Assembly: GCF_034044635.1 (NCBI RefSeq)
Contig: NZ_JAXCLX010000001.1
Span: 62,001 to 126,000, forward strand
Length of the DNA stretch: 64,000 nucleotides
Reading direction: 5' to 3'
Origin: Dongia rigui
Lineage (GTDB): Bacteria; Pseudomonadota; Alphaproteobacteria; Dongiales; Dongiaceae
Positions 29,201-38,119 of this stretch are shown one piece after another (positions within the stretch are counted from its first letter, which is position 1; the number at the start of each line of letters is the position of its first letter). The position numbers were made by a program, and so were the translations under genes. A model generated the notes under the pieces. It did no database searches. It was not told where the DNA came from and saw only the letters and a program-made list of their open reading frames with translations.

Positions 29201-32200
29201 CGCGTCATCGAGCAGGGTGATATTCTCGACGTTGAGGAATTTTCCAGTGCCGAAGTCGATGGTGATGCGGCCCTTGACGGTATCGGTACCTTCATTGGCC
29301 TGTTCGGTCACGACGTCGTTGTCGTCGTCGATGAAATAGGTGTCGTTGCCGGCACCGCCGATCAGCGTGTCTTCACCCTCGCCGCCGTCGAGGATATTGG
29401 CGACGGCATTGCCGGTGATCTTGTTGTTCTCGATGTTGCCCGTACCGTTGGCGGCGGTCCCGGTCAGCACCAGGTTTTCGATACTGACGGCAGTTTCGAT
29501 CGAATAGCTGATGCTGGCATAGACCGTGTCGTCTGTGCCGTCGACATCGTCGATCGCGTCATTCACATTGTCGACGTAATAGGTGTCGTTGCCGTCACCA
29601 CCCGACATCTGGTCGGCGCCGATGCCGCCGTCGAGCGTGTCGTCGTCGGCGCCACCATCCAGGATGTCATTGCCGCCGCCGCCATAGAGCGTGTCGTTGC
29701 CGATCTCGCCGAAGAGCTGGTTGACCGCCCCGTTGCCGGTGATGACATTGTCTTCGTCATTGCCATAGACATTGGCAATGGCCGTGCCCAGCAGCTTGAA
29801 TTTTTCGACATTCTCGAAATCGGCAGCCATCTGGAATTCGAGCGGGGCGTCGATTGTGCTGGGCGACGAGGTCGTCATCTCCACAGTATCGATACCCTTA
29901 CCGACTCCCTCGATCACAAAGTCGACAAATCCGTCCTTCTCGCTGACCTTGTATGTGTCATTGCCGGCACCGCCGATCAGCGTGTCATCGCCAGCACCAC
30001 CATCAAGTACGTTGTCGGCATCGTTGCCGGTCAGTTCGTTGCTCAGTGCGTTGCCGGTGAGGTTGAGCTTGGTCGAACCCGTGTCGCTAGCATCGAGGTT
30101 TTCGATATTGGTGCCGACGGTCAAAGTCGTGACCAGATTGCTCAGCGTCGGGCCCACCAGCTTGATGGTGTCGTAATCGCCTTGATTGGCGAGTTCGATT
30201 ACTGTGTCCTCGATCTTGGCTGCAGTACCGGACAGGACGAGATTGACATTGTAATAATCATTGCCGTCGCCGCCCTTCAGCGTATCGATACCGCCAACGC
30301 CGGTCAGCTTGTTGTCACTGCTATTGCCGATGATGACATTCGCCAGGTCATTTCCGACACCGTTGATCTCAACCCCGTCATCGGTCAGCGTCAGATTCTC
30401 GACATTGCTGCCGAGGGTGTAATCGATGGCACTGCGCACCGTATCGATGCCACCACCGGCACCGAGCGTTTCCGTGACGACGTCGTCTAGGGAATCGACG
30501 ATATATGTGTCATCGCCCTTGCCGCCGATCATCTCGTCATTGCCGCCGGCGCCATCAAGGATGTTGGCCCCGTCATTGCCGACCAGCTTGTTGTCGTCGT
30601 TACTGCCGGTCGCATTGATCGCTGCGGTCCCCAGCAATTGGAATTCCTCGACCCCATCGGAGATCGTGTAGGTGACGGTCGACTTCACGATGTCATAACC
30701 GTCCGTGGCACTTTCATCGACCACGTCATTGGCGTTGTCGACGAAATAGGTGTCGTTGCCATTGCCGCCCGACATCGTGTCATTGCCGGTGCCGCCATCG
30801 AGGCTGTCGTTGTCGTCGCCGCCATCCAGCGTATCGTTGCCGCCCATGCCCTTCAGCGTGTCATTGCCGCCGGCGCCGGACAATGTGTTGATGGCATCGT
30901 TGCCGGTGATCTGGTTGTCCGCATCACTGCCGATGACGTCGCCGGCCTTCGTTCCCATCAGCTTGAAGTTTTCGACGTTCTCGTAGGTGGCGGGCATATC
31001 GAATGTAAGGTCGGCAGCTGTCGCCGTCATCTCGACCGTATCGATCCCGCCATTCAGCGCTTCGGTGACCGTGTCGAACTCGTCGACCTTGAAAGTATCG
31101 TTGCCATTGCCCCCAACCAGATTGTCCACCCCTGCGCCCCCGTCCAGAATGTTATCGGCATCATTGCCGGTTATGATGTTGTTAGATGCATTGCCGGTGA
31201 TATTGAGCCGGGTCGCCCCCGTCCCGCTCGCATCCAGCCTTTCGACATTGGCCGCCATCAGAATGGTGCCGGCGACCGCATTGGCGACGCTGCCGCGCAG
31301 CTCAATCGTGTCATCACCCTGATTGGCAAGTTCCGTGACCGTGTCTTCGATCCTGGCGCCGGTGCCGTTCGCCACGACATCGATGAAGTAGAGATCGTCG
31401 CCGGCATCGCCGCGCAGCGTGTCGGCACCAGCGCGCCCGTCCAGCTTGTTGGCGATCTCATTGCCGATGAGCGTGTCGCCCTTGGAACCGCCAATCGCAT
31501 TCTCGATCACGGCGTTGAAGGCGATCGCGATGTTGAATTGGGCATTGGCGCCACTGTTCTTCATGCCGATGGAACTGAAGGCACCGTCATGAAGATCGAT
31601 TGTCGCAGTTCGGTTCTGGTTCGAGGCGTCGATCGTGTCGTCGCCCCCCGCATCCCAAAGGGTGCGCAGCTCCTCGGTCGTGTTGCTGAACATGTAGTTG
31701 TTGTCGCCCGCCTGGTACGACATGTTGGCGCCGTAGATGTACTGGATCGCCGCGATGTCATAGAGCATCAGCTGATAGGCTTCGATCATCGCATAAGGGC
31801 TGCGGTCATAGCCCATGATCGAATACATCTGCGTCTGCTGGTTGCCGGTCAGAACGACTTCGGAACTGCCCCCGCCGTCCGAGAAGGGGTGCTGCAGGCC
31901 CAAGGCGTGCCCAAGCTCATGCATCCAGGTCGAATAGCCCCACTCGCCTGGCGCCAGCTCCAAATTGGGGTCGTAATTGGGATTGACCCAGATATCGCCG
32001 CCGATCGACGGTGCCCAGGGATCAGAAGGATCCGGGTAGATGGCATAAGCCGCCGCGCCGTCGTTACCGACCATGCCAGAATAGGCGATGCGGATATCGC
32101 CGACCGAATTGGATGTTTCGGTGATTTCCTGGAAGGTGATATTGGCGACGTTCGAATAGGCCGTGAGGACGTCACGGAAAACGGCTTGTTCCTGCGCGGT

Positions 32201-32428
32201 GAAGCCGCGGTAGTCAGGGTCGTAGGGCTCGACAGGAAAGTTCTGGCCCGGGGGATAAGCCCAATAGCTGGTGTCCCAGACGGAGCTCGCGGTCGGAAAA
32301 CTGTAGCTGATGGTGGCCGGCGTCCCGACCGAGCCGCCCCAGCGCGACCCAGCGAGCAAAGCGTCTATATAGTTGGTGCCGGCAGGGGGAACGAAGGACG
32401 TCTGGCTGGCCGTGGTTGGTGTCGGCAA
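23225..32428 (-). CDS. Giant serralysin-like RTX metalloprotease
   Basis: This 3067-residue protein has an N-terminal M10 (serralysin-type) protease domain, about residues 1-240. The complete zinc site [11 protein letters not shown] gives H170, E171, H174 and H180, and the Met-turn SIMGYD has Met205. Everything after about residue 280 is a tract of calcium-binding RTX nonapeptides (forms of GGxGxDxLx) interleaved with repeated beta-strand segments. The last 90 residues ([18 protein letters not shown] onward) match the end of the M10 C-terminal domain with a type I secretion tail. There is no Sec signal, as expected for type I export. Typical serralysins have about 480 residues, so the repeat tract is extraordinary. 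The start is TTG 32428 with GGGGGAGG just before it. No HlyB/HlyD/TolC genes lie in the window. Confidence 0.93.
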   Translation of the reverse strand: MPTPTTASQTSFVPPAGTNYIDALLAGSRWGGSVGTPATISYSFPTASSVWDTSYWAYPPGQNFPVEPYDPDYRGFTAQEQAVFRDVLTAYSNVANITFQEITETSNSVGDIRIAYSGMVGNDGAAAYAIYPDPSDPWAPSIGGDIWVNPNYDPNLELAPGEWGYSTWMHELGHALGLQHPFSDGGGSSEVVLTGNQQTQMYSIMGYDRSPYAMIEAYQLMLYDIAAIQYIYGANMSYQAGDNNYMFSNTTEELRTLWDAGGDDTIDASNQNRTATIDLHDGAFSSIGMKNSGANAQFNIAIAFNAVIENAIGGSKGDTLIGNEIANKLDGRAGADTLRGDAGDDLYFIDVVANGTGARIEDTVTELANQGDDTIELRGSVANAVAGTILMAANVERLDASGTGATRLNITGNASNNIITGNDADNILDGGAGVDNLVGGNGNDTFKVDEFDTVTEALNGGIDTVEMTATAADLTFDMPATYENVENFKLMGTKAGDVIGSDADNQITGNDAINTLSGAGGNDTLKGMGGNDTLDGGDDNDSLDGGTGNDTMSGGNGNDTYFVDNANDVVDESATDGYDIVKSTVTYTISDGVEEFQLLGTAAINATGSNDDNKLVGNDGANILDGAGGNDEMIGGKGDDTYIVDSLDDVVTETLGAGGGIDTVRSAIDYTLGSNVENLTLTDDGVEINGVGNDLANVIIGNSSDNKLTGVGGIDTLKGGDGNDYYNVNLVLSGTAAKIEDTVIELANQGDYDTIKLVGPTLSNLVTTLTVGTNIENLDASDTGSTKLNLTGNALSNELTGNDADNVLDGGAGDDTLIGGAGNDTYKVSEKDGFVDFVIEGVGKGIDTVEMTTSSPSTIDAPLEFQMAADFENVEKFKLLGTAIANVYGNDEDNVITGNGAVNQLFGEIGNDTLYGGGGNDILDGGADDDTLDGGIGADQMSGGDGNDTYYVDNVNDAIDDVDGTDDTVYASISYSIETAVSIENLVLTGTAANGTGNIENNKITGNAVANILDGGEGEDTLIGGAGNDTYFIDDDNDVVTEQANEGTDTVKGRITIDFGTGKFLNVENITLLDDAQDIDIDATGDSGKNVIIGNIGNNDLDGAGGDDTIDGGAGSDKLTGGAGIDTLKGGAGDDDYIVNLVLASGAVKLEDTVTELVNEGDEDTIELASTSTLALTKATTLTIGANIEGFDASQTDKTWINITGNGQNNSIIGNLAANILDGAAGNDTLYGGDGNDTLIGGLGNDELEGGKGDDLYQIDESDELLEADGEGIDSIELTTKAAGYTLQMDAFFENAKVLGTLATNVAGNDENNVITGNAAANTLSGGIGDDTLDGGAGNDILLGGIGDDTYVIDSLKDSVDETGGDGIDTVKASVTLTQGFDDVENYTYTGTAAWTFTGTDDDNRLEGGTGIDKLTGGIGIDTLIGNAGDDILDGGEGEDTMTGGAGNDTYFVDDSADEVNELANGGIDTIKSLVDIDLASGKYDNVENITLLDETPGVGSNLKGEGTGSANIIIGNSGDNLLSGGSGNDTLEGRAGEDVLVGGEGVDILKGGAGDDTYEVLLVQSGTAAKLEDTISEEANVDTGDKLVLKGTVAATTATTIVLAAGFENLDASDANVAKLNLTGNAASNFITGNLFDNTIDGGAGDDTLQGGIGNDILIGGAGLDALEGGDGDDIYRVDENDSTTELAGEGTDTVEMTATKAGLSFFVADDVENFKLLGTLAGNVEGNGLDNIITGNSAVNTLKGGIGDDTLDGGAGNDILLGGAGDDIYVIDSLKDSVDETGGDGVDTVKSSVLLTTTLQGIENYTYTGTSAWAFTGTDGVNRLEGGSGADTLNGGIGNDTLVGNAGNDILDGGLGNDTMKGGAGNDTYFVDDAADVVTELTNEGVDTIKSLVSVVLGNYLNVENLTLMDYGVGTGDNLSGEGSDGANLIIGNSGDNALNGGIGNDTLEGWAGNDTLTGGAGIDILKGGAGSDAYEVNLVLSGTSAKLEDTVTEDANQGTADKLVLTGTVATTTVTSIVLAATLEDLDASQASVDKLNLTGNTSNNVITGNQLDNIIDGAAGNDTLQGGDGNDVLIGGIGTDTLEGGDGNDTYRIDESDKVTEVIGKGIDTVEITLTTKNNAGVDDYLSIENLTVLGTRAADIYGNNADNKLIGNAAANSLYGEGGDDWLDGGLGNDTYTGGAGNDVFVFDNVNDKIAVGDGEAGDTVMRAFVSNQFVGAIENYGYTGASAWTFTGSGNANVLTGGTGINTLNGGGGNDTLTGNKANDILDGGIGNDALKGGAGNDTYFIDAAADTVTELSDEGVDTIKSLVSVVLANYQNVENVTLLDTGVGTGADLTGEGSGVANVIIGNSGNNVLSGGDGNDTLEGWAGNDKLTGGAGIDILKGGAGNDTYVVDLVLSGTAAKLEDTVIEDANQGTADKLVLTGTLATTTATSIVLAATIEDLDASLALVAKLNLTGNNSNNVISGGVPDNIIDGGAGNDTLKGGGGNDILIGGIGADSLEGEQGDDTYRMDESDTMFEEVGEGIDTVEITLTTKNSVVLDDYFNVENLTVLGTRAAEIHGNIVDNKLIGNAAANSLYGEGGNDWLDGGLGNDTFTGGDGNDVFVLDNAKDTITDAELGDTVIRTFVSTQFVGAIENYGYTGASAWTFTGSGNANVLSGGTGINTLNGGGGDDTLTGNKANDVLDGGTGNDLMTGGAGNDTYHVDSADDDIVEDDAVGSGIDTILASVDIDLADYANVENVTYKAFDAEAELKGNSLNNILNAAAVNFAQTLDVLTIDGGDGNDTITGSKFDDNLIGGKGIDTLIGGDGHDELTGGIGNDILQGGAGNDHYHVELAQNGTGATATAVLEDTVTELTGAGTYDTIELHNANAVVLTKATTLTVNANVENFDIHDTGTLLLNVTGNTLDNEITGNNAANALDGGAGNDWLFAGGGNDTLIGGAGNDWLIGDDGNDTLTGGAGNDTFTFYDPTISEGNDIITDFNKVQDFLAFHEVIDLNGNHNGSIIDEIDDAILSIQDLGVGKDVIITFDDNHTLTFQKFGTGATGLTSITDILNESHIVMAT
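23500..31480 (-). repeat. RTX superrepeat tract, period about 1.26 kb
   Basis: Within the RTX gene an equivalent segment (the junction where an AANxLxG phrase follows an ITGN or LIGN phrase) recurs at about 24687, 25944, 27201, 28461, 29718 and 30885. The spacing is 1257-1260 bases in four of five intervals (1167 in the last), so about 419 residues per superrepeat. Copies at 24.6 and 25.9 kb are still very alike at DNA level, which suggests growth by unequal duplication of whole blocks rather than of single nonapeptides. Confidence 0.75.
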
Positions 32429-32779
32429 GGCGGCCTCCCCCTTGATCGAATTCGATTAAAATTAGAAGTTAACAGTAATAATTAAAAACCCGACCGTCAA
32501 AGTGTGTTTATAATCTTAGATATGGTTAATAAATTCTTACAGCAAACGGCCTCTTGCGCGCCGCGTAGGATTCATTGCCGATAACTTGCCCTCAGGCGCT
32601 GCAACTCTAGCGCGACCTCTGTGACGATTGCGCCGGCAGCCAGATGACCATCCTCCGCCCGGTCCATGGGAGGGCCGCAGCCCGAAACCTGCCCCCAGGA
32701 CCTATCTAGGCACGCAGAAATGCCGCCCGACCCCGTGCCAGGGCAGGATTTTTCAAACCCGAAACTGTTGAAAAAAAGG
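32429..32779. other. AT-rich promoter region of the RTX gene
   Basis: The first 130 bases upstream of the RTX gene are strikingly AT-rich for this genome and hold the promoter listed separately. The remaining 220 bases up to the tRNA gene are GC-rich with no open frame or RNA recognised; a T-rich stretch lies just after the 3' end of the tRNA gene. Confidence 0.6.
32472..32500 (-). promoter_or_regulatory. Sigma70-type promoter for the RTX gene
   Basis: On the minus strand TTGACG (32500-32495), a 17-base spacer and TACTGT (32477-32472) form a near-consensus promoter in an AT-rich stretch. It lies about 45 bases before the ribosome-binding site and TTG start of the RTX gene. Confidence 0.65.
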
Positions 32780-32855
32780 TGGCGTCCCCAACGGGATTTG
32801 AACCCGTGTTACCAACGTGAGAGGCTGGTGTCCTAGGCCACTAGACGATGGGGAC
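32780..32855 (-). tRNA. tRNA-Glu (anticodon CTC)
   Basis: The minus strand reads a 76-base cloverleaf with acceptor stem GTCCCCA/TGGGGAC, a T-arm GGGTTCAAATCCC and an anticodon loop CTCTCAC on a CCAGC/GTTGG stem, giving anticodon CTC. The 3' end GCCA is encoded. Overall it is close to the known tRNA-Glu pattern of Proteobacteria. It is flanked on the 3' side by a T-rich stretch that may end transcription. Confidence 0.95.
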
Positions 32856-32970
32856 CCTGGCTGCCGCGGGCGCTGAATGGCTGCGGCGCGGGCGAACTCT
32901 TAGAGGATCGCCGCACGCCGATCAAGTCTCATCTGGCAGCTTGCGCCGGGGGCCCTATCCCCCTCCCGGA

Positions 32971-34011
32971 TCAGGCCGCCTTGGCCAGCGTGTTCGCCTT
33001 GGCGATGAAGGCGTCGACATCCGCGGCACTGGTGGCAAAGCTGGTAACGAGGCGAATGGTGCCGGGGGCCGCCCCCGGCCAGTCATAAAACTGGAAGCCG
33101 GCCTGCCTCAGCCCCGCCAGGGTCTGCAGCGGCAGGCGGATGAAGATCTCGTTGGCCTCGACCGGATAGAGAAGATGCACGCCGGGGACCGACTGCAACC
33201 CGCCCACCAGCTTCTGCGCCATGGCATTGGCATGGCGCGCGAGTCTCAGCCACAGATCGTTGGTGAGATAGGCATCGAGTTGGGCCGAGATGAAGCGCAT
33301 CTTCGAGATGAGATGCCCCGCCCGCTTGCGGCGGAAGCCGAAGCTTGCCGCCAGTTCCTTGTCGAAGAACACCACCGCTTCGGCAGCCAGTGCGCCGTTC
33401 TTGGTGGCGCCGAAGGAGAGCACGTCGACGCCGGCCTTCCAGGTGATGTCGGCGGGCGTCACATTGAGATGCGCCACCGCATTGGCAAAGCGCGCGCCGT
33501 CCATGTGCAGCTTCACGCCATGCTTCTTCGTGACGGCCGCGATGGCACCCACTTCCGCCACCGTATAGGCGGTGCCGCATTCGCTGGCTTGCGTGAGGCT
33601 CACCGCCGCCGGCTGCACGTGATGCACGTCGCCAGCGCGCGCATTGTCCAGTGTCTCGGCCACATCCCTGGCGCTGATCTTCCCGCCCGCCCCCGCGATC
33701 GGCACCAGCTTGGCGCCGCCGGTATAGAGTTCCGGCGCGCCGCATTCGTCGACCATGATATGCGCTTCCGGATGGCAATAGACCGCGCCATAGGGCGGCG
33801 TCAGCGTCGAGAGCGCCAGCGCGTTGGCCGCGGTCCCGGTCGTCACCGGAAAGGCCCAGACCTCGCGCTCGAAGATTTCGCCCAGCCGCTTCTCGACCCG
33901 CGCCGTGATCTCGTCGCCGCCATAGGATGGCATGGTGCCGGCATTGGCGCGCGCGATCGCCTCGAGGATTTCCGGGGCGATGCCCGCCACATTGTCGCTG
34001 CAGAAGTTCAT
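32971..34011 (-). CDS. ltaE: Low-specificity threonine aldolase / beta-eliminating lyase family
   Basis: The 346-residue PLP enzyme begins MNFCSDNVAGIAPEILEA. It has the cofactor Lys204 in SFGATKNGALAAEAVVFF, the PLP-phosphate Asp in KLHMDGARFANA and the His82 region near YCHPEAHIMVDEC, all typical of LtaE. The family splits L-threonine or L-allo-threonine to glycine and acetaldehyde. Start ATG 34011 is supported by AAGGG seven bases upstream; it overlaps the stop of the small membrane protein gene (ATGA). The name is by family; stereochemical preference is unknown. Confidence 0.9.
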   Translation of the reverse strand: MNFCSDNVAGIAPEILEAIARANAGTMPSYGGDEITARVEKRLGEIFEREVWAFPVTTGTAANALALSTLTPPYGAVYCHPEAHIMVDECGAPELYTGGAKLVPIAGAGGKISARDVAETLDNARAGDVHHVQPAAVSLTQASECGTAYTVAEVGAIAAVTKKHGVKLHMDGARFANAVAHLNVTPADITWKAGVDVLSFGATKNGALAAEAVVFFDKELAASFGFRRKRAGHLISKMRFISAQLDAYLTNDLWLRLARHANAMAQKLVGGLQSVPGVHLLYPVEANEIFIRLPLQTLAGLRQAGFQFYDWPGAAPGTIRLVTSFATSAADVDAFIAKANTLAKAA

Positions 34012-34319
34012 GGTGCACCCTTCAACTCGAATTGGCCGATCAGCCTGCCTGTCTTCATATCCGCGATCAGCACCCGGCGGCAATCGGGTGCAATCCCGGT
34101 GATCGTCAAAATCAGGCGATCCTCGTCGACCGTGGTCTGAGCCACGTCGCAGTATTCCGGCACCGGCAAGGTGGCGAGATCGAAGCCGGATTTCCCCATC
34201 CGCGTCGTGCCGGCATAGACCAGGAACAGGGCGGCGGCGACCAGCAGGACGGCAAAGAACATCACCAATGCCTTGAGAAACCGCATCTCCCGGGGTACTT
34301 CCCTGTTCAACTCATTCAT
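34008..34319 (-). CDS. Small hypothetical protein with one N-terminal membrane helix
   Basis: From ATG 34319 the product is about 103 residues. An N-terminal charged stretch is followed by a hydrophobic helix (LVMFFAVLLVAAALFLVYAG) and then a soluble domain with two Cys, including VPEYCDVAQTTVDEDRLILT and IAPDCRRVLIADM. This suggests an inner-membrane anchor with a periplasmic part that could hold a disulfide. A second possible start is ATG 34286. It overlaps the threonine aldolase start by four bases and is divergent from rluD with only ten bases between starts. No family was recognised. Confidence 0.65.
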   Translation of the reverse strand: MNELNREVPREMRFLKALVMFFAVLLVAAALFLVYAGTTRMGKSGFDLATLPVPEYCDVAQTTVDEDRLILTITGIAPDCRRVLIADMKTGRLIGQFELKGAP

Positions 34320-34329
34320 GCGGCACCCA

Positions 34330-35301
34330 ATGACCCCCATTCTCGACCTCAACATTCCCGACGACGCCAATGGCGAGCGCCTTGACCGGGCGCTTGCCGC
34401 GCTTCTGCCGGAAATGTCCCGTTCCCGCCTCAAGGCCTTGATCGAGGCCGGAAATCTGACATTAGCGGAAACCGGCGCGACGATAAACGAGCCCTCGCTC
34501 AGGGTCAAACCGGGGCAAATCTACCGCCTCGTCGTCCCAGATGCCGCCCCGCCCGTGCCACTGGGCCAGCATATCGCCCTCGACATCGCCTATGAGGATG
34601 ACGACATCATCGTCGTCGACAAGCCGGCCGGCATGGTGGTCCACCCCGCCCCCGGCAACCCGGACAATACCCTGGTCAATGCCCTCATCGCCCATTGCGG
34701 CGACAGCCTCTCAGGGATCGGCGGCGTGAAGCGCCCAGGCATCGTCCATCGCATCGACAAGGACACCAGCGGCCTCATCATCGCCGCCAAGAACGACACC
34801 GCGCACCACGCCCTCTCCAAGGCCTTCGCCGATCACAGCATCGAGCGCGCCTATAAATGCCTGGTCTGGGGCCTGCCCAGCCCCAAGGCCGGCACGATCG
34901 AAACGCTGATCGGCCGCCACCCGACGCATCGCCAGAAAATGGCCGTGGTCACCCGGAACGGCAAAGAGGCGATCACGCATTACCAGGTCGAACAGGTCTT
35001 CGGGCTTGGCGCGTCGCTGGTCGAATGCCGGCTGGAGACGGGGCGCACCCACCAGATCCGCGTCCACATGACCCATATCGGCCATCCGCTCATCGGCGAC
35101 CCGGTCTATGGCCGGGCGACCATCGCCCGGCGCGCCCAATTGTCGGACACCGCCCGGGAGGCCGCGAAGGCCTTCCCGCGCCAGGCGCTCCATGCCGCCC
35201 TGCTGGGTGTAACCCATCCGCGCAGTGGTGCGTATATGGAGTGGGAGTCGGAAATTCCCGCCGATATGCAGGCCTTGGCGCTGACCCTTGGAACGAAGTA
35301 A
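34330..35301 (+). CDS. rluD: Ribosomal large subunit pseudouridine synthase, RluD type
   Basis: The 323-residue enzyme has an N-terminal S4 RNA-binding domain (about residues 15-75, including MSRSRLKALIEAGNLTL) and a catalytic domain with HRIDKDTSGLI at 140-150, where Asp143 is the nucleophile. The later LETGRTHQIRVHM motif is typical of RluA-family synthases. RluD modifies helix 69 of 23S rRNA. In alphaproteobacteria it is found just upstream of rpoH, as here. The specific RluD name rests on length, the S4 domain and this synteny. Confidence 0.92.
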   Translation: MTPILDLNIPDDANGERLDRALAALLPEMSRSRLKALIEAGNLTLAETGATINEPSLRVKPGQIYRLVVPDAAPPVPLGQHIALDIAYEDDDIIVVDKPAGMVVHPAPGNPDNTLVNALIAHCGDSLSGIGGVKRPGIVHRIDKDTSGLIIAAKNDTAHHALSKAFADHSIERAYKCLVWGLPSPKAGTIETLIGRHPTHRQKMAVVTRNGKEAITHYQVEQVFGLGASLVECRLETGRTHQIRVHMTHIGHPLIGDPVYGRATIARRAQLSDTAREAAKAFPRQALHAALLGVTHPRSGAYMEWESEIPADMQALALTLGTK

Positions 35302-35331
35302 GTCCTTGATCTGTTATAGGTTTTGGCGGGA

Positions 35332-35360
35332 CTTGAAGAACTAAAATGTTAACCTATCTT
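35332..35360 (+). promoter_or_regulatory. Candidate heat-shock/housekeeping promoter of rpoH
   Basis: CTTGAA at 35332-35337 and CCTATCTT at 35353-35360 match the alphaproteobacterial sigma32 promoter shape (CTTG, 17 bases, CCTATxT). The same bases can be read as a sigma70 pair, TTGAAG-N16-TATCTT. The site is about 120 bases before rpoH, where an autoregulated promoter would be expected. Confidence 0.55.
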
Positions 35361-35481
35361 AATTAAATCGATAACCGACTTTCCCGGTCAGGTTTGGGAC
35401 AGGCTTTAGCGGCGCCATTGCCTTAAAGTGGTCACGATCGGCAGGGAAGATCGGTGCATCGACAGAAAGGTTGGGGACAAG

Positions 35482-36375
35482 ATGGCAACCACGAATACCC
35501 TTCCCGCCCTTGTCGGCGAGAACAGCCTCGGTCGCTACCTCTCGGAAATCCGCAAGTTTCCGATGCTGGAGCCGGGCGAGGAATTCATGCTCGCCAAGCG
35601 CTGGCAGGAGCATCAGGATTCGCAGGCGGCGCACCGCATGGTGACCAGCCATCTGCGTCTCGTGGCCAAGATCGCCATGGGCTATCGCGGCTATGGCCTG
35701 CCCATGTCCGAAGTCATTTCCGAAGGCAATGTCGGGCTGATGCAGGCCGTCAAGCGCTTCGACCCGGATAAGGGCTTCCGCCTCGCCACATATGCGATGT
35801 GGTGGATCCGCGCCGCCATCCAGGAATACATCCTGCACAGCTGGTCGCTGGTGAAGATCGGCACGACCGCCAGCCAGAAGAAGCTGTTCTTCAACCTCCG
35901 CCGCGTCAAAGGCCAGATCAAGGCGCTGGAGGAAGGCGACATGACGCCCGAGAACGTCAAGGAGGTGGCGACACGCCTCAACGTCTCGGAAGAGGAAGTG
36001 GTCAACATGAACCGCCGCCTGATGGCGCCGGATCACAGCTTGAACGCCCCCTTGCGCATCGACGGCGAAGGCGAGTGGCAGGATTGGCTGGTCGATGAGA
36101 GCGACAGCCAGGAAACCCGCGTCGCCGACGAGCAGGAATTCGGCATGCGCAAGAAGCTGCTCGACAAGGCGATGCTCAGCCTGACGCCGCGCGAGCGCAA
36201 GATCCTGGTGGAACGCCGCCTGAAGGATGAGCCGACCACGCTCGAGGACCTCTCGACCGAATTCGGCATCAGCCGCGAACGCGTCCGCCAGATCGAGGTG
36301 CGCGCCTTCGACAAACTGCAACGCTCGATCCGCAAACAAGCGATCGACCAGAACCTGATCGGCGAAATGGCGTAA
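35482..36375 (+). CDS. rpoH: RNA polymerase heat-shock sigma factor sigma32
   Basis: The 297-residue protein has sigma region 2 (HLRLVAKIAMGYRGYGLPMSE and RLATYAMWWIRAAIQEYI), the RpoH box QKKLFFNLRR that distinguishes sigma32, and region 4 with LEDLSTEFGISRERVRQIE. The start ATG 35482 follows GGGGACAAG. RpoH directs RNA polymerase to chaperone and protease genes. The gene is monocistronic between rluD and a clear terminator. The long 180-base leader could carry thermosensing structure, but none was proved. Confidence 0.97.
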   Translation: MATTNTLPALVGENSLGRYLSEIRKFPMLEPGEEFMLAKRWQEHQDSQAAHRMVTSHLRLVAKIAMGYRGYGLPMSEVISEGNVGLMQAVKRFDPDKGFRLATYAMWWIRAAIQEYILHSWSLVKIGTTASQKKLFFNLRRVKGQIKALEEGDMTPENVKEVATRLNVSEEEVVNMNRRLMAPDHSLNAPLRIDGEGEWQDWLVDESDSQETRVADEQEFGMRKKLLDKAMLSLTPRERKILVERRLKDEPTTLEDLSTEFGISRERVRQIEVRAFDKLQRSIRKQAIDQNLIGEMA

Positions 36376-36398
36376 CGCCTACCACCGAGACGACAAGA

Positions 36399-36428
36399 AA
36401 AGGCGAGCCCGCAACGGCTCGCCTTTTT
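36399..36428 (+). terminator. Rho-independent terminator of rpoH
   Basis: A perfect 8-bp stem GGCGAGCC/GGCTCGCC with a six-base loop is followed by TTTTTGTTTTT, about 25 bases after the rpoH stop. Confidence 0.92.
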
Positions 36429-36477
36429 GTTTTTGGCCCGTGGGCATGAGTTCGAGACTGAACCGCCCCCCTCCCGA

Positions 36478-36561
36478 CCTCCCCCCTGAAGGTGGGAGGC
36501 GTTTAGAGCGAGGTTGATCGATCAGCTTCAGTCCAAGGCCCTCCCACCTTCAGGGGGGAGG
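36478..36561. repeat. Intergenic inverted repeat, 22-bp arms
   Basis: Two perfectly complementary 22-bp arms (36478-36499 and 36540-36561, each a CCTCCC-type C-rich block ending in a G-rich block) are separated by 40 bases. Similar C/G blocks and a shared ACTGAAGACTCCC phrase reappear near 37990, which suggests a dispersed intergenic element. Confidence 0.75.
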
Positions 36562-36612
36562 GTTGGGTGGGGGGCCGCAACTGAAGACTCCCCCACCCTC
36601 AGTCCTGTCGCC

Positions 36613-37620
36613 CTAGCTCACAATCTGGACGAGAACCCCAGGACTCGTCACCCGGTGACCGCCTTCGCTGAAATCGCCGGTGACGCGGCCGCCATCCTCG
36701 CCGGTGCTGTAGGGGAAGTTGGCGGCCAGCACGAAGCCCACCGTGCCGCGCGGCTTCACGATATAGAGCGAGGTATCGAGGCTGAAGCCGCGGAAGACAT
36801 CCTTGTTGGCGATGGCACCCACCGCCCCGAAGCCGCCATCGGATTCACTCAAAGCCGCCGCCGTCTCTGTCGGGCTGTAGGCCGAGGGCAAGAGCGGTTC
36901 CGGCCCAAAATCATGGACGCCCATATATCCCTGCACCGCCACGCTGGCGGCACGGTCGCCCGGCCAGAAGGCACTCGGCACGCCCACTTCGATGAAACCG
37001 TCGAAGATGATGTAGCCATGGGCGTTGATCAGCACGAACTTGTCGGTCGGGTTCACCCAGACATAGGAGAAATGCGCCCGCACCGCGCTGTTGCGGTTCT
37101 TGCCGAAGACGAAGTTGAAGCGCGCGAAGGAATTGCCTTCCAGGATGCGGTGCTCGGTGAGATCGGCGCCGACCAGCGAAATCTCGAACGGCGTCTGCAG
37201 CAGAAAGCGCGGCGTATTGTCGGTGAGGTTGTTGAGGCCGCCGACGGCGAGATGGCCCTTGATGAGCCCGCTCGCCATGTTCTTGTGTTGCGCCGCGCGT
37301 TTGCGTGAGGCGGCGATGGCCGCCTTGTGTTGCTGGGCGGCGAGCTTCTCGGCCTGCGCATTGGCCTTGGCGGTGAGCGCATCAAACTCCCGCTTCGCGC
37401 CCTTCATGCCGGCCTGCGCGCCCAGCACCCCGGCGACCGATCTGCGCGTCGCCGTCCGTTTCGCGCGCCAGACATCGTCCGCGCGGTCGGCCTTGTCGAG
37501 GCGCGCGATCACTTTCTTCAACCGCGCGCGTTCCTTCCCCTGCGGTTGCTTGATCTGCGGCTTCTTGGCCTGCAGTTCCTTGATCTGCCGTTTCTTCACC
37601 TGCCGTTTCTGGGTTGCCAT
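36613..37620 (-). CDS. Hypothetical protein with basic N-terminal helix and beta-rich domain
   Basis: The 335-residue protein has its start at ATG 37620, with a perfect AAGGAGGAT site upstream. Residues 1-40 are Lys/Gln-rich and repetitive (VKKRQIKELQAKKPQIKQPQ), and up to about residue 125 the chain stays highly charged and helical, with Ala-rich AKANAQAEKLAAQQHKAAI. From about residue 130 it changes to a beta-rich, neutral domain (NTPRFLLQTPFEISLVGADL, then VRAHFSYVWVNPTDKFVLIN) that ends at the C-terminus. No signal peptide or membrane helix was found. The charged helix might bind nucleic acid or polyanions. I do not recognise the family, and the neighbours give no clue. Confidence 0.8.
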   Translation of the reverse strand: MATQKRQVKKRQIKELQAKKPQIKQPQGKERARLKKVIARLDKADRADDVWRAKRTATRRSVAGVLGAQAGMKGAKREFDALTAKANAQAEKLAAQQHKAAIAASRKRAAQHKNMASGLIKGHLAVGGLNNLTDNTPRFLLQTPFEISLVGADLTEHRILEGNSFARFNFVFGKNRNSAVRAHFSYVWVNPTDKFVLINAHGYIIFDGFIEVGVPSAFWPGDRAASVAVQGYMGVHDFGPEPLLPSAYSPTETAAALSESDGGFGAVGAIANKDVFRGFSLDTSLYIVKPRGTVGFVLAANFPYSTGEDGGRVTGDFSEGGHRVTSPGVLVQIVS

Positions 37621-38119
37621 GAGCGTATCCTCCTTGTTGCCACGTGCGATGGACCGGGACGATGGACGCGGAATGTGATGGGCAGCGTCTCTTTGCGCGA
37701 AAATCCAAGCATCCATGGCAAGCCGCCGTCACGCCCGATCAGCGGCGCTTGGCGGCGTGTACGCGAATGTCACAAGCAATTGCGTCCCGCCGTGTGCGCA
37801 CGCGGCGAATGCCTAAAGAGCGCGGGCGCTAGGCAGATACAGTTAGTGGACCGGACTTAAGGAAGCGGCATACTGGCGGGAGACATATTTCAGATCGCGC
37901 TGCTGAGACTGCCACGCCCTAATCCTCTCCCCCGCAGTCGACGCATGCCGACATCCGTCGGCGTGGGGGAGAGTTAGAGAGGGGGGTGAGCGACTGAAGA
38001 CTCCCACCAGCGGCCCGCATCCCCTACCCCCAACGTGGGGGAGGGTCAGGGAGAGGGGGCCGCAAGTGACGGGTCTATGCAACCCTCAAGCCGCCGCCCC
38101 CACCATCTTGCGTCCCTTC
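37621..38119. other. Gene-free 0.5-kb stretch with repeat elements
   Basis: Between the unknown protein and the proC-like pseudogene there is no convincing frame. The right half consists of the palindromic repeat at 37925-37973 and a second C/G-rich inverted block near 38030-38060. Confidence 0.6.
37925..38062. repeat. Palindromic intergenic element (CTCTCCCCC family)
   Basis: Outer arms CTCTCCCCC (37925-37933) and GGGGGAGAG (37965-37973) enclose nested GCCGAC/GTCGGC inverted repeats. A second C-rich/G-rich block follows to about 38062. The inner GCATGCCGACAT phrase is shared with the element at 43481-43620, so the two families are mosaic. Confidence 0.6.

Noticed and set aside
23500..31480. 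Regular repeats that could be mistaken for a CRISPR array or satellite
   Set aside because: They lie in one long coding frame and translate to RTX nonapeptides; spacers are not unique and no cas genes are present.
30638..32485. A 615-codon open frame on the plus strand
   Set aside because: Antisense to the protease domain of the RTX gene, which has a full zinc motif and a good ribosome-binding site.
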